Assembly: GCA_910589415.1 (NCBI GenBank)
Contig: OU342631.1
Coordinates: 21,390,001 to 21,454,000 of the forward strand
Source of the DNA: Malachius bipustulatus
Taxonomy: Eukaryota; Arthropoda; Insecta; Coleoptera; Melyridae
Length of the DNA: 64,000 bases
Direction of reading: 5' to 3'
Of the stretch, positions 12,041-21,757 are shown one piece after another; the stretch's first letter is position 1, and each line of letters begins with the position of its first letter. The notes beneath the pieces were generated by a model. It made no database searches. It was not told the DNA's origin and saw only the letters and a list, made by a program, of their open reading frames with translations. The position numbers were made by a program, and so were the translations under genes.

Positions 12041-13690
12041 TGTAACGTGAATACGTCACCTGTTGTCCTCTTTGCAAAGCTTCTCTCGTTTTAAAGAGAA
12101 TTGTAAAATTACAGTTCCCTACAACTCCCTATAATATAGATCGCATCTTTAAACTGACTACCCACACCGTATGCCGGCGCTGGTACTGTCCAGATAATTC
12201 ACTACTAGATGGCATTGCACGTTTCGTTTCACTTCGATTTCGGGTTCCTTTCAGGAACCAAATAAGTTGTCAACTGTCAATCAGATTTCAGTATCTGACA
12301 GTGACATTTCTCCTTTCACAAACCAGAGGCAGACTTCCTCTCAAGTTCACGGAACTGAACTCATTTCCTCTTTATCTGCCAACCAAGAAAGTTGATTTTC
12401 TTGACGGTTCCCGTCGAAGCCTGTTACCAGGGTAAGTCGCCATTACGGATTTTGGAAGATAGATTTTAATTCGATTATTACTTATTTTTAGCTTCTGGGA
12501 TATCTTCTGGGATTTCCTTCAATCCTTCGGGGATTCTATCTCAACATTACCTTATACCTTATTTTTACCTTTATCTCTGGTAAATACCTTGTTTTCTCCG
12601 GTATTTACTAATTATCTGGATTAATTGCCTATTGCGACCGAGGAAGCCATCTTGAACTAAGAAACAAAGGGAGCATGGCCCATTTTTATTCTCCAACTAT
12701 CTAATTCATCCTTCCACCGTTTTCATTCATCCAAGGTGAAATAAATCAACATTTCGAAGATCTCCAATAACAACAGAACATTTTCCCGGTGCTAGTGCTA
12801 TTTACGACCTTTCAACCCCAGGAGCCTCGTCAGGGCGCGGTCCCTACACCTGCTGGTTTTCTTCTGGAGATTTCAATGCCTGATTAAGCACCACACCTAG
12901 TAAAGTCCAGGAGTTATTAATATCCTTTTTACTGTCAAAATAAAGACAGTTTTTACCTCAATCAGCTTCATCCCGGAAACTGTAAGTGTTGTCTTTTATT
13001 TTATTTCACCGATCATGACGAAGAAGGACTAGAAGATCAGTGCTAACTTAGTAAATTAATTAATTACCACTCACGAACTTTATCTTTCCCGATATAAATG
13101 ATATCGGAAGTATCTTATTCTTTTGTACACAGCTGTGCAAGATAAAGGATCCTTTATTTTTAAACAAACTGATTGTTTAAACATATATCAGATTTAAAGC
13201 TTTTAAAATAAGACAGGATAATTATTTGATTTTAATTAAACAGGAAATGTAAACCATAATTTGCTCATTAAACATCTGTCCATTTTAACTTATTCTTTGA
13301 AAATCACATTAACATCTTTATAACCCTAAATCTACTTTTTATTAGTTCTTCATAGAGTTTAGGTAGCACAATAAAAATAAGAACTCGAGCAAATCGAGTT
13401 AATAAGAACTGAAGAACTCTTTGGCATCCCTAATCTACCTTAGATACCTATATATAGGGTGTACCTTTTAAATAATTAAAGCAGCAGAATAACTAGCACT
13501 CTGATAGTATTTGATTCAGTTTTCAAGTTATTCAACTTCATTATCTTCAGAGAAATTTGTCGTGAAAGTTTCTTTTGCAGTATTATCGTTTTGCCGAAAC
13601 AACATTTTGCCCTTCGCTTGCACTGCAAGCTCTCGTTACTGCTACTTTTGACATTCCCTGATTATAAGCAATTATTTTGCTCACGCTGCA
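12041..13690 (+). repeat. 5' LTR (1,650 bp)
   Basis: It starts TGTAACGTGAATACG and ends GCTCACGCTGCA, with the same ends as 21758-23408. AATAAA occurs in AAAATAAAGACAG near 12938 and could be the polyadenylation signal. A GATATAAATGATATCGG-type hairpin occurs near 13090. By eye the two LTRs differ at about 13125 (A versus G in GTACACAG) and at a few bases around 13660-13672. Confidence 0.93.
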
Positions 13691-13692
13691 AT

Positions 13693-13717
13693 TGGCATTT
13701 CCCCGGCGGGAATCGAA
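13693..13717 (+). other. Candidate tRNA primer-binding site
   Basis: TGGCATTTCCCCGGCGGGAA, continuing ATCGAA, lies two bases after the LTR. Its complement reads as a tRNA 3' end with a TTCGATTCCC T-loop/T-stem and a terminal CCA, so the match is much longer than the usual 10-18 bases. The spacing between T-arm and CCA is two bases longer than standard, so the donor tRNA could not be named. Confidence 0.6.
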
Positions 13718-14810
13718 TTCACCCTCAAACTTTGGATTAGAAACTACCTTAATTAAATAAAAGCACTTGATCTCTTCCTAGTTCCCATTATAAATGGAAA
13801 ATTGATATTAACGTCATAAATTATTTTGTTCAGATGTATCGTACAGTTATCTTAATTTTTTTGATGCATGATTAATAGCTGCATGAAAACTTGCATGTTA
13901 GTCTAAGAATGTCTTAGTTAGTTATTGTGTTTTTTTACTGCTGGTGAATAATAGTGTCGTGACGCGAAAATACCTTATCTTCTTACCGCTACACTGCCGC
14001 TAAAGGGTAACCTTGCAAAAGGAGCTTTACGGAGTGGTTGTTAATACTGTCGCGAAGGTCTCGAGTAAGCTTTGGGAGAAGTTTGACTCCGTGCAAAGAG
14101 GATACTCTTAAGAGAGCTCTGCGATCAAACTGTCTTTGAAAGTTACATCCAAACATTTCCTTCATTAACATTATCCCATACCTTCGCTCATGAATTTTAA
14201 GTTAAATTCGAAATATCTGAATTATCGATCAGCTGTTCCAACTGGTGTCCCTCTGTCATTGTCATACGCTGACAGACTGCTAAAGCAACGACAATTCTTT
14301 ACGTCTAACGTAGAAAGTGAATTCTTTACGTGTAAAGATACGTCATGGTGACATGTACTTCTTCCGATCTCTACCTTACCGACTCTAGAGAATATCTGTT
14401 CTTACCGACATACCTATGCATATTTAAATATTGCCTTATCTTATCTTAGTATCTCTCTAGATTACCTTTATCTCTCTCTCTACTAAGAAATTATATCTTA
14501 TATCGGTATTTTAGTTTTTTTGAAATACCGTGACCTATATTTTTTCGTTTTAAAACGAAGGGAATTCTTTTGAATTTAAATCTCTCTCTCCCGCTTGTAC
14601 TGGTGACGTAACGTCACAGCCAAGTCAAGTAGGCCAGGTTTATTCTTTCTTTATATAGGCCAGGTTCATTCTTTCCTTATTTAGGCCAGGTACACTAGGT
14701 GCTACGTTGCCTACCTGTGCTGATAATACTACTGTCTTCTCTCTAGAATAAAATAAAAAATTTTATTCTCATCTATCTATACTATATTATAGTACCTACA
14801 TTTTTCTAAA
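13718..14810 (+). other. Gypsy 5' leader with hairpins and a 26-bp triplicate
   Basis: This is the untranslated leader between the primer site and gag. It has small hairpins such as CGGTATTTTAG/GAAATACCG (about 14503-14530) and TTCGTTTTAAAACGAA (about 14544-14560). It also has three tandem 26-bp units starting TAGGCCAGGT at 14630, 14656 and 14682. TATCTTATCTTA-type spacers match those in the 3' region. Packaging or translation control is a guess. Confidence 0.6.
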
Positions 14811-16202
14811 ATGAATCCCGCTTCAGCCCTGCTCAGCGATGAGCTTACCTATGAGATTGCGTTGAGGAACCAAACACCTCAAAGTACGCAAGACAAGCGA
14901 AGGAAACAATTCCGAGCGCTTATTAATAGGGAAGATTCTACGGTAGCGTTAGAGTCACCCTACGATTTTGATAAGGATCTTTCTGAAATCAAAGCAACTT
15001 TGCTAGATTTAAAGAAAAAGATTCCTGAAGCTTCTGGATTGTTCACTGATCTTGCAAGCAGACGTATCCCTTTTCGAGTGGATCACGTTATCGCTCGAAT
15101 AAACAGATTAAATGTTGAAGCTGATGCTTCTAAGAAATTTCATAGAGATGAGGCTTATGGAGAAGCACTCCAGTTGGAGGGAGAATGGCTTCTGAAGTTG
15201 GATGAGAATGAACCAGTCGTTCCTCCTGTTTCTGATATCTCGCAATCATCCACCTCAACAGCTAGTACCAAGTACAGTGTCCCTGTACATAAGTGGAACC
15301 TAAGGTTTTCAGGCTCTAATAAAGACAACCTGATTTATTTCCTAGAAAGGGTTCGTGAATTGCAAATCTCGCGGAATGTTTCCGATGAAAATCTTTTTAC
15401 TTCAGCAGTTGACTTATTTGAGGATAAGGCCCTCACCTGGTATCGCAGTGTTGCCGGTTCGTTAAAATCTTGGCAGGAAATTAAGTTAAAGTTGAAGGAA
15501 ACTTTCTTACCCCTATCTTACGATGATGATCTTCTCAATGAGATAAATCATCGCACTCAAGGAGAAGAGGAGCTAGTAGCCCTGTATGTAGCCTCCATGA
15601 AAGAACTTTTCAAAAGACTTTCAATTATTCCCTCAGAGGAGGAACAGTTTAAGATCATAAAGCGGAATCTACACCCCTACTTCTTGAACCATTTGGCTCT
15701 GGTTGAAGTGTCAACTGCCAATGAGATTATCTCTATATGCAAGAAGCTAGAAGACAATAGGGCCATGATTTCTAAATATCGACCCCCTCCCTCAAAGAAG
15801 GTGCATAGTCTCCTTAGTTCAGATCTGGCATGTCCAGATGAGGCCATTCTAACATCGACAAAACATTCCTTTGTCCCTTCAAGGTCAACTTCTCGTCTTT
15901 CAGGAAAACGTGATGCAGGTCACGACCAAGCTTCTTTACCTTTCTGTTGGAATTGTTCTAACCAGGGTCATCTCTACCCTAAATGTCGAAAACCCAGAAC
16001 TATTTTCTGCTACGGTTGTGGAAAGAAAGATGTTTTTAAACCAAAATGTCCCTCTTGTACACCGAACTATTCTCGCCCAAAAAACGAGAAGACTGCGCGT
16101 CAGGGTGCAACGCAGCAGGAGTCAAGACACCCAAAAGTATCTCTCCCTTCGAAGAGGCCCGTGGATACAAACCACGCAAGCCCCTCCGAAAACCAAAAGT
16201 AA
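14811..16202 (+). CDS. gag: Gypsy Gag polyprotein
   Basis: A 463-residue structural polyprotein that would assemble the intracellular particle and bind element RNA. Residues about 165-290 carry the Retrotrans_gag capsid pattern (F-x-G, FLERV, DLFEDKALTWYR). The nucleocapsid end has a first zinc knuckle at residues 379-392 (C-x2-C-x4-H-x4-C, complete). A second starts at residue 400 as C-x2-C-x4-V-x4-C, where valine replaces the histidine ligand. The tail is basic and rich in serine and proline. The start ATG opens the long frame after the leader. The 3' 157 bases overlap the pol frame, which is read by -1 frameshifting. No internal stop is present. Confidence 0.93.
   Translation: MNPASALLSDELTYEIALRNQTPQSTQDKRRKQFRALINREDSTVALESPYDFDKDLSEIKATLLDLKKKIPEASGLFTDLASRRIPFRVDHVIARINRLNVEADASKKFHRDEAYGEALQLEGEWLLKLDENEPVVPPVSDISQSSTSTASTKYSVPVHKWNLRFSGSNKDNLIYFLERVRELQISRNVSDENLFTSAVDLFEDKALTWYRSVAGSLKSWQEIKLKLKETFLPLSYDDDLLNEINHRTQGEEELVALYVASMKELFKRLSIIPSEEEQFKIIKRNLHPYFLNHLALVEVSTANEIISICKKLEDNRAMISKYRPPPSKKVHSLLSSDLACPDEAILTSTKHSFVPSRSTSRLSGKRDAGHDQASLPFCWNCSNQGHLYPKCRKPRTIFCYGCGKKDVFKPKCPSCTPNYSRPKNEKTARQGATQQESRHPKVSLPSKRPVDTNHASPSENQK
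16079..16115 (+). promoter_or_regulatory. Programmed -1 ribosomal frameshift signal (gag to pol)
   Basis: A AAA AAC (16079-16085) is a canonical X-XXY-YYZ slippery heptamer in the correct phase: gag codons AAA 16080-16082 and AAC 16083-16085. Seven bases downstream CTGCG (16093-16097) can pair with CGCAG (16111-16115). Slipping back one base continues at CGA 16085 in the pol frame, which is open from just after a TAA at 16037-16039. The heptamer thus lies inside the only window where the shift could work. Efficiency cannot be judged. Confidence 0.8.
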
Positions 16203-19200
16203 ATATCTTTACGACTGCGGACCTCCACCATCAAAGGAATATGTGGAAGGTCTGGTTAAATAGAGTCTCTGATTTCTATCGGACTCCAATTGTCATCCCT
16301 AAAAATAAACCTAGTAGGTCTACGACCCCTGAAATGATACCCCCAATCGTGTCTCAAATTCTACAACCCGATCCAGTAGATAACCGTCCCTATATCTCGG
16401 TGGATATGCAAGGAAAGCGTTTCACTGCTCTTTTTGACACCGGAGCGAATATTTCGGTTTGTGATGTAGAAGTCATAAAAGAAATTTTCGGCAGAACCCA
16501 TGATTCCTCTGGAAATTCAGATCTCTTATGTTCCCTTCGAAATGCAGATGGTTCACCATTACCTGTCACTTCAATCTTGGACCTTACCTTAACTATTGAT
16601 GATGTCACTAAAGTTGTTCGTTTTCATGTTGTACCTTCTATCTTGCCCGAGATTATCTTAGGTATGAACGTGGCCATAGCTTTCAATATCTCTATTGATT
16701 TTTCCAGAGATTCATTTGAGGTTAGAGACCGAGTGGATCCTCCCTCTTGTTTTGATGAACCCCAGGTTAGCACCATAAGTAGAATCCATGATTTTTCTAC
16801 TCTTCCTCCTGAAGATGTCGTGAAATTAAACCCAATTATCGAAAAATTTCAAATTTTATCTCCTATCGATGTGCTGCCAGAAACTTCTGTTCTCTGTCAT
16901 TCTATAGAGACCCCGAATGCCAAACCTTTTAGGCAAAGGCAGTATCCCTTGTCTCCGGCAGTACAAAAATTTCTAAATGAGGAAATTGATAAGCTTTTGA
17001 AACTTAACATCATAGAGAAAAGTAATTCCCCCTGGTGTTCGCCAGTCCTTTTAGTGAAGAAAAAGGATAATACCTATCGCATGTGCTTTGATGGGAGAAA
17101 ACTAAACGAAGTTACCACCCATGATGCGTACCCACTACCTAGGATAGATTCCATTCTCTGTAAACTGCGAGACGCTAATTTTCTTTCCTCTATAGACTTA
17201 AAGCAAGCCTTTTTCCAAGTACCTCTAGACGCTGATTCACGTCCAAAGACAGCTTTTATAGTACCCGGAAGGGGTTTATACCAGTTCCGGCGTATGCCTT
17301 TTGGTTTGCGGAACAGCGCGCAAACGCAACAACGTCTCATGGACAGGATCATTGGACCTGACCTCGAGCCGTTCGTTTTTGTTTATCTGGATGACATAAT
17401 TGTTGTCACTCATACCTTTGAGAAACATCTTGAAGTTCTAAACGAAGTCTATGAAAGGTTACGTAAGGCCAACCTCACTGTGAATTTTAAGAAGTGTCAA
17501 TTTTGTCGTGACTCTCTTTCTTTCCTTGGATTTATTGTAGACAAACACGGTCTCCGTGTTTGTGAAGACAAAGTAAAGTCAATCACAGAAGCTCCCATTC
17601 CTCGCAACACCACAGGTGTCAGGCACATTCTAGGCATTTTGCAATACTATCGTAGATTCGTCAAAGACTTTTCCACTATTAGTGCCCCTATCTCTGCACT
17701 TTTGCACAATAGAAAGAAGGGACAGTCTATTACTTGGACTTCAGAAGCTGACCAAGCCTTTAAACTTCTTAAAGAACGCCTAACATCGGCCCCTGTCTTG
17801 GCTAGCCCTGATTTTTCCAAGCCTTTCTGCATACAAACTGATGCGAGTGACTATGGAATCGGCGCAGTTCTGTATCAAGAAGACGAAGGTTTCGAACACC
17901 CAATAGCCTACGCTAGTCGCACTCTCTCTAAGGCAGAGAGGAAATACTATGCTACCGAAAAAGAATGCCTCGGAGTCCTTTTCGGCATAGAGCATTTTCG
18001 TCCCTATGTTGAAGGCACCAAATTCACGGTCTATACCGACCATGCCTCTCTTCTCTGGCTTAAAAATTTTAAGGAGCCCACAGGTCGTTTAGCTAGGTGG
18101 TGTGTACGACTTAGTCAGTTCAATTATGAGATGAAACATCGCAAGGGATCTTGTAATGTTCCAGCAGATTTCCTTTCTCGAAATATCTCTCTCTTAACCG
18201 CGAATGATCTTACACCAGATGAGTGGTATAGGAAAATGGTGGAAAACGTCACGGAAAATCCAGATAGTTACCCCAACTTCACGGTTGAGAACGGTCTTCT
18301 TCTTAAACATTTGAAGCCGAACCATTCCTTATCGTCAAATCTTTCCAATTGGAAAATAGTCATACCTACACCAAATAGGGATGATGTTGTCGCGTCTTTT
18401 CATAATCCCCCTACTTCGGCCCATTTCGGCGTAAGAAAAACCAAGGCACGAATATCGGAATTCTACTATTGGCCCAAAATGGACCTAACGGTAAAGAAAT
18501 TCATACGAAATTGTCAGGTTTGTGGTGCTCACAAATCTACTAATGTTGCCCGTGCTGGTTTAATGGGTGGTTATAAAAGCATAAGCTTTCCTTTTCAATT
18601 TATCTCCATAGACTTTATGGGCCCCTTTCCTAGGTCGAAGGCCAGGAATACACAACTTCTCGTAGTCACAGATTGGTTCTCCAAATTCGTGCTGGTAAAG
18701 CCCATGCCGAACGCAACCGCAGCTGCAGTTGTAAAATATCTCGAAAATCAAGTTTTCTTGATCTTTGGTGTCCCTCAAATTGTTCTCTGCGACAATGCTC
18801 AGATTTTTAAGAGTACTCAGTTCACCAAGTTATTGGAAGAGTACCAAGTTAATTTGTGGTATAGTGCTAGGCACTTGTCACAAGTCAACCCTACCGAGAG
18901 GACAAATCGAACTTTGCTTACCGCTATCTCGTCTTATGTGAAAGATAATCACAAAGACTGGGATAAAAATGTCTACAAGGTGGCCCAGGCAATTAATTTG
19001 TCTGTGAACGAAGTCACCAAACATTTTCCTGCTTTTCTAGTTTTCGCTCGAAACATACCTATTGACGGAACCTTTTATGGCCCCGTCGAAAATAACTACC
19101 TTGCCCTGCCAGAAGATCTTTCTTATGTGCATAGGGAAAACGATATCTCAAGATTACCTCCTATCTTTGAAGACGTCAGAGTCAAATTAAAAAAGGCTTA

Positions 19201-19471
19201 TGACGTAAATAAAAAGTATTATGATCTACGTAAGCGCCCAGATGTTTTCCAGGAAGGAGAGTTAGTATGGAAACATACTTACCCCCTTTCGAACGCTGCA
19301 AAGAACTTTGCTGCTAAACTGGCCCCCAAATTCGTACTTTGCCGAATTTCCAAGGCAATATCTAAATTGGTGTACGAACTACAGGATCAGGAAGGCAACC
19401 CGCTAGGTCGCTGGCATGTGAAGGACTTAAAGGCGTATGGAGGCAAAGATCCGCCACGAATTGATGAATAG
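16085..19471 (+). CDS. pol: Gypsy Pol: protease, reverse transcriptase, RNase H, integrase
   Basis: This is the enzymatic polyprotein for copying and inserting the element. Residues are counted from the in-frame ATG at 16046. Aspartic protease DTGA is at 131-134. Reverse transcriptase spans about 280-550, with the YLDD catalytic box at 447-450. RNase H has TDASDYG with Asp599. Integrase has an N-terminal HHCC zinc module around 790-835, then Asp856, Asp916 and Glu951, with 34 residues between the last two, close to the family DD35E. The C-terminus ends in a GPY/F-like region and the RWHVKDLKAY tail. It has no start of its own that needs to be used: expression is expected as Gag-Pol through the -1 slip at 16079-16085. 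The frame is intact. It contains no envelope domain. Confidence 0.95.
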   Translation, partial: REDCASGCNAAGVKTPKSISPFEEARGYKPRKPLRKPKVNIFTTADLHHQRNMWKVWLNRVSDFYRTPIVIPKNKPSRSTTPEMIPPIVSQILQPDPVDNRPYISVDMQGKRFTALFDTGANISVCDVEVIKEIFGRTHDSSGNSDLLCSLRNADGSPLPVTSILDLTLTIDDVTKVVRFHVVPSILPEIILGMNVAIAFNISIDFSRDSFEVRDRVDPPSCFDEPQVSTISRIHDFSTLPPEDVVKLNPIIEKFQILSPIDVLPETSVLCHSIETPNAKPFRQRQYPLSPAVQKFLNEEIDKLLKLNIIEKSNSPWCSPVLLVKKKDNTYRMCFDGRKLNEVTTHDAYPLPRIDSILCKLRDANFLSSIDLKQAFFQVPLDADSRPKTAFIVPGRGLYQFRRMPFGLRNSAQTQQRLMDRIIGPDLEPFVFVYLDDIIVVTHTFEKHLEVLNEVYERLRKANLTVNFKKCQFCRDSLSFLGFIVDKHGLRVCEDKVKSITEAPIPRNTTGVRHILGILQYYRRFVKDFSTISAPISALLHNRKKGQSITWTSEADQAFKLLKERLTSAPVLASPDFSKPFCIQTDASDYGIGAVLYQEDEGFEHPIAYASRTLSKAERKYYATEKECLGVLFGIEHFRPYVEGTKFTVYTDHASLLWLKNFKEPTGRLARWCVRLSQFNYEMKHRKGSCNVPADFLSRNISLLTANDLTPDEWYRKMVENVTENPDSYPNFTVENGLLLKHLKPNHSLSSNLSNWKIVIPTPNRDDVVASFHNPPTSAHFGVRKTKARISEFYYWPKMDLTVKKFIRNCQVCGAHKSTNVARAGLMGGYKSISFPFQFISIDFMGPFPRSKARNTQLLVVTDWFSKFVLVKPMPNATAAAVVKYLENQVFLIFGVPQIVLCDNAQIFKSTQFTKLLEEYQVNLWYSARHLSQVNPTERTNRTLLTAISSYVKDNHKDWDKNVYKVAQAINLSVNEVTKHFPAFLVFARNIPIDGTFYGPVENNYLALPEDLSYVHRENDISRLPPIFEDVRVKLKKAYDVNKKYYDLRKRPDVFQEGELVWKHTYPLSNAAKNFAAKLAPKFVLCRISKAISKLVYELQDQEGNPLGRWHVKDLKAYGGKDPPRIDE

Positions 19472-19700
19472 TTCACTTCCTTCTCTCTCCAGAAATTTTA
19501 TTTCTACCTAACTCTTATCTTCTCTACAGCATATACAAACTCCTGTTTGGAATGAGGTTTGACAATACGTGAATTGAGAATGCTATGTCTTTGTCGTATC
19601 TAGAATGAATGAAGAATGTATGCAGAATGAGCACCGTATCTTTCAAGGCATTTCTCAAGGATCTCGAAACTAGCTGTGTGAATGTGGTACCAAAGTGAAA

Positions 19701-19889
19701 ATGTTGCTAATTTTGGGATCGGTATTTGTTATTCTCAGTCTCTTATCTTGTTCTATCGCTCAAATTTTGAGAACCCATAATTTTTCTGGTTATCTAAACT
19801 ATTGCCTTGGGAAGAAACTATTCATCTATCTTATCTGGTTAACGTTTATGAGTCAAATGTTATCTCTTAAGTTTTCTTGTGTTCATTGA
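19701..19889 (+). CDS. Short ORF with signal-peptide-like start, possible env relic
   Basis: About 62 codons in the env position. The first 21 residues (MLLILGSVFVILSLLSCSIA) have the shape of a cleavable signal peptide: hydrophobic core and small residues before a Gln. A second hydrophobic run (FIYLIWLTFMSQM) follows. No furin site, fusion peptide or conserved env motif is present, and the frame then closes. It could be the remnant of a lost envelope gene or a chance frame. Confidence 0.3.
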   Translation: MLLILGSVFVILSLLSCSIAQILRTHNFSGYLNYCLGKKLFIYLIWLTFMSQMLSLKFSCVH

Positions 19890-19966
19890 ACCAAAGGAAA
19901 ACACTATCTTACCGTTGTATCTACCTTATCTTGTCTTTTACCTTTATCTTGTCTACTATCTATCAC

Positions 19967-20290
19967 GGGTGCTTTCCCGACAGTTTCCGCCCTGCTATGT
20001 GCTAAAGTGAAAACTGCTCTGCTTGTCCAATCAGACGACAGCAGATACCTTTTTATCTTACCTACCATCTCTTTAAAGACGGGTGCTTTCCCGACAGTTT
20101 CCGCCCTGCTTTAGGCTAAAGAGAAAACTGCCCTGTTTGTCCAAACAAGAGACAGCAGGTTATCTTTATCTTACTCACCATCTCTTTTAAAGTAGGGTGC
20201 TTTCCCGACAGTTTCCGCCCTGCGTTACGCTAAAGTGAAAACTGCTCTGCCTGTCCAATCAGACGACAGCAGATTCCTTTTATCTTACCT
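19967..20290 (+). repeat. Three tandem ~114-bp units in the Gypsy 3' region
   Basis: Each unit starts GGGTGCTTTCCCGACAG and contains CAGTTTCCGCCCTG and AAAACTGC arms that can pair, then GTCCAA and a GACAGCAG tail. Starts are 19967, 20081 and 20195. Variable bases sit mainly in the loop between CCGCCCTGC and GCTAAAG. Confidence 0.85.
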
Positions 20291-20301
20291 TACCTTATCT
20301 A

Positions 20302-20560
20302 TTAGTACCATAATAAAATGGTGGCTAATGCTTATCTTAGATATTCTTTTCAATAAAGAAAAGAAATTATCTTATCTTATCTTATCTATACCTATTAGTA
20401 CCATAACAAAATGGTGACTAATGTTTATCTTAGATATTCTTTTCAATGAAGAAAAGAAATTATCTTATCTTACCTTAATACCTTTACCTATTAGCTTCAT
20501 AACGAAATGAAAGCTAATCATTATCTTCTCTGCGAATATTTTCCCGGATGGAAAATATAA
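20302..20560 (+). repeat. Three hairpin-pair units with compensatory changes
   Basis: Hairpin 1 occurs as TTAGTACCAT/ATGGTGGCTAA (20302), TTAGTACCAT/ATGGTGACTAA (20395) and TTAGCTTCAT/ATGAAAGCTAA (20491). The third copy changes both arms so that pairing and a one-base bulge survive. Hairpin 2 is ATTCTTTTC/GAAAAGAAAT in copies one and two and becomes ATATTTTCC/GGAAAATAT in copy three (20536-20558). Structure is retained while sequence changes, which argues for a functional RNA fold. Confidence 0.8.
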
Positions 20561-21746
20561 ATCTACGTGAATTCGAGTTCAGAATTTGCAAAGGAGGCTT
20601 TAGATATTCAGTGCTGATGTAAAGGAATCTGAACACTGATATCGAATACCCCCTATCTCAGCGATGAAATGGTTTTCCCATTTTGTCTTATCTTTCCGAG
20701 TGATTGGGCTATCTTATTGTGTCTTTGATGAATGTCTAGTAATCCAGGCGATCATTGATGATTTCTTGAAGTGATTATTGGAAGTCTCCAAGTAATTTGT
20801 TCCGTATGACCTTTGAGATTTATCTGACAAAGACACGTAAAGTGATTATTAGCGATCAATTTGACCAATTATCTTAGTTTTGTCCCTTTGTAACTAGTAG
20901 TAGTTAGAACAACTACTTATCTATTTCGAAACTTTCCCATAAAGGAGTAGAATTATCTACATTTCGTTTTCTTACATTTATATCTCTCCCTATCTATTTT
21001 CATTGTAAGGAATGAAAATTATGTACATTATCTCTTCCCATTCGCATAAGCTTGCGAATACCTCAATCTCTGTATATATGTCTAATTATATCTATCCCGC
21101 TACCTTGACTTTTTAAGTAAAGTCAGAATTTCTGGATTTATTTAGTTGTCCATTCTATCGAGTAGCAGCCCTGTTTTGGAAGTTTTAGTTTGTGTGGAAA
21201 CTCCCATAGCAATTTTCTTAATCCTTCAGTGTTGGCGGTTTTTGAAACCCCAGGCTGAAGTAGTGTTCAAAACTATGGGTGGTTGAACATCAAACGGAAC
21301 AGCGCAGCTCTATTAACAGCGAGCCTGTTATACCGAAATGTTATAACTTAATTTTAATTCTTGTATATACAATATCTAATTATAAGTGTTTATAATAATA
21401 ATCAACTTAGTAGCATGTTATCTAGAAAGAATGCATGTACATTTTCTTTATCTACTTAGCATTAAGGTTTTGTAATTATAAATTTAATCTGCATGAGCGA
21501 ATTAAATATTTCTTTTTATATTATATAGCTAGTTAAAGTGACTAACTGTGTGATATTATCTGAACAAATAGTAAACATGGTAGAAAACTTTTACAAAGTT
21601 TGTTTTTGTAAAACACTATTCTCTCTCTTTTTCGATTTGTGTTGTCCTTGTTGGTCATCCACAATCATACCTTCATGTATACCCTTCTACGGGTATAGAA
21701 AGAACTAGAATTTTCTTCTAGTTTTTGAATTTTCTCTTGCATCGGT

Positions 21747-21755
21747 AAGGGGAGG
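21747..21755 (+). other. Polypurine tract
   Basis: AAGGGGAGG lies two bases before the 3' LTR, where plus-strand DNA priming is expected. Confidence 0.75.
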
Positions 21756-21757
21756 TG

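Larger units (their letters stand above)
19472..21757 (+). other. Gypsy post-pol region: tandem hairpin array, no env
   Basis: 2.3 kb between pol and the 3' LTR with no long frame. It is built of short inverted repeats separated by TATCTTATCTTACC-type pyrimidine-rich spacers. Three 114-bp units start at 19967, 20081 and 20195; three roughly 95-bp hairpin-pair units cover 20302-20560. More hairpins follow: ATATTCAGTG/CACTGATAT (about 20602-20660), TAGTAGTT/AACTACTTA (20898-20920), ATTCGCA/TGCGAAT (21041-21059), TGACTTT/AAAGTCA (21107-21124) and AACTAGAA/TTCTAGTT (21703-21726). Structured RNA is inferred. Confidence 0.75.

Noticed and set aside
16390..18778. Minus-strand ORFs within pol
   Set aside because: They are shadows of the intact pol frame.
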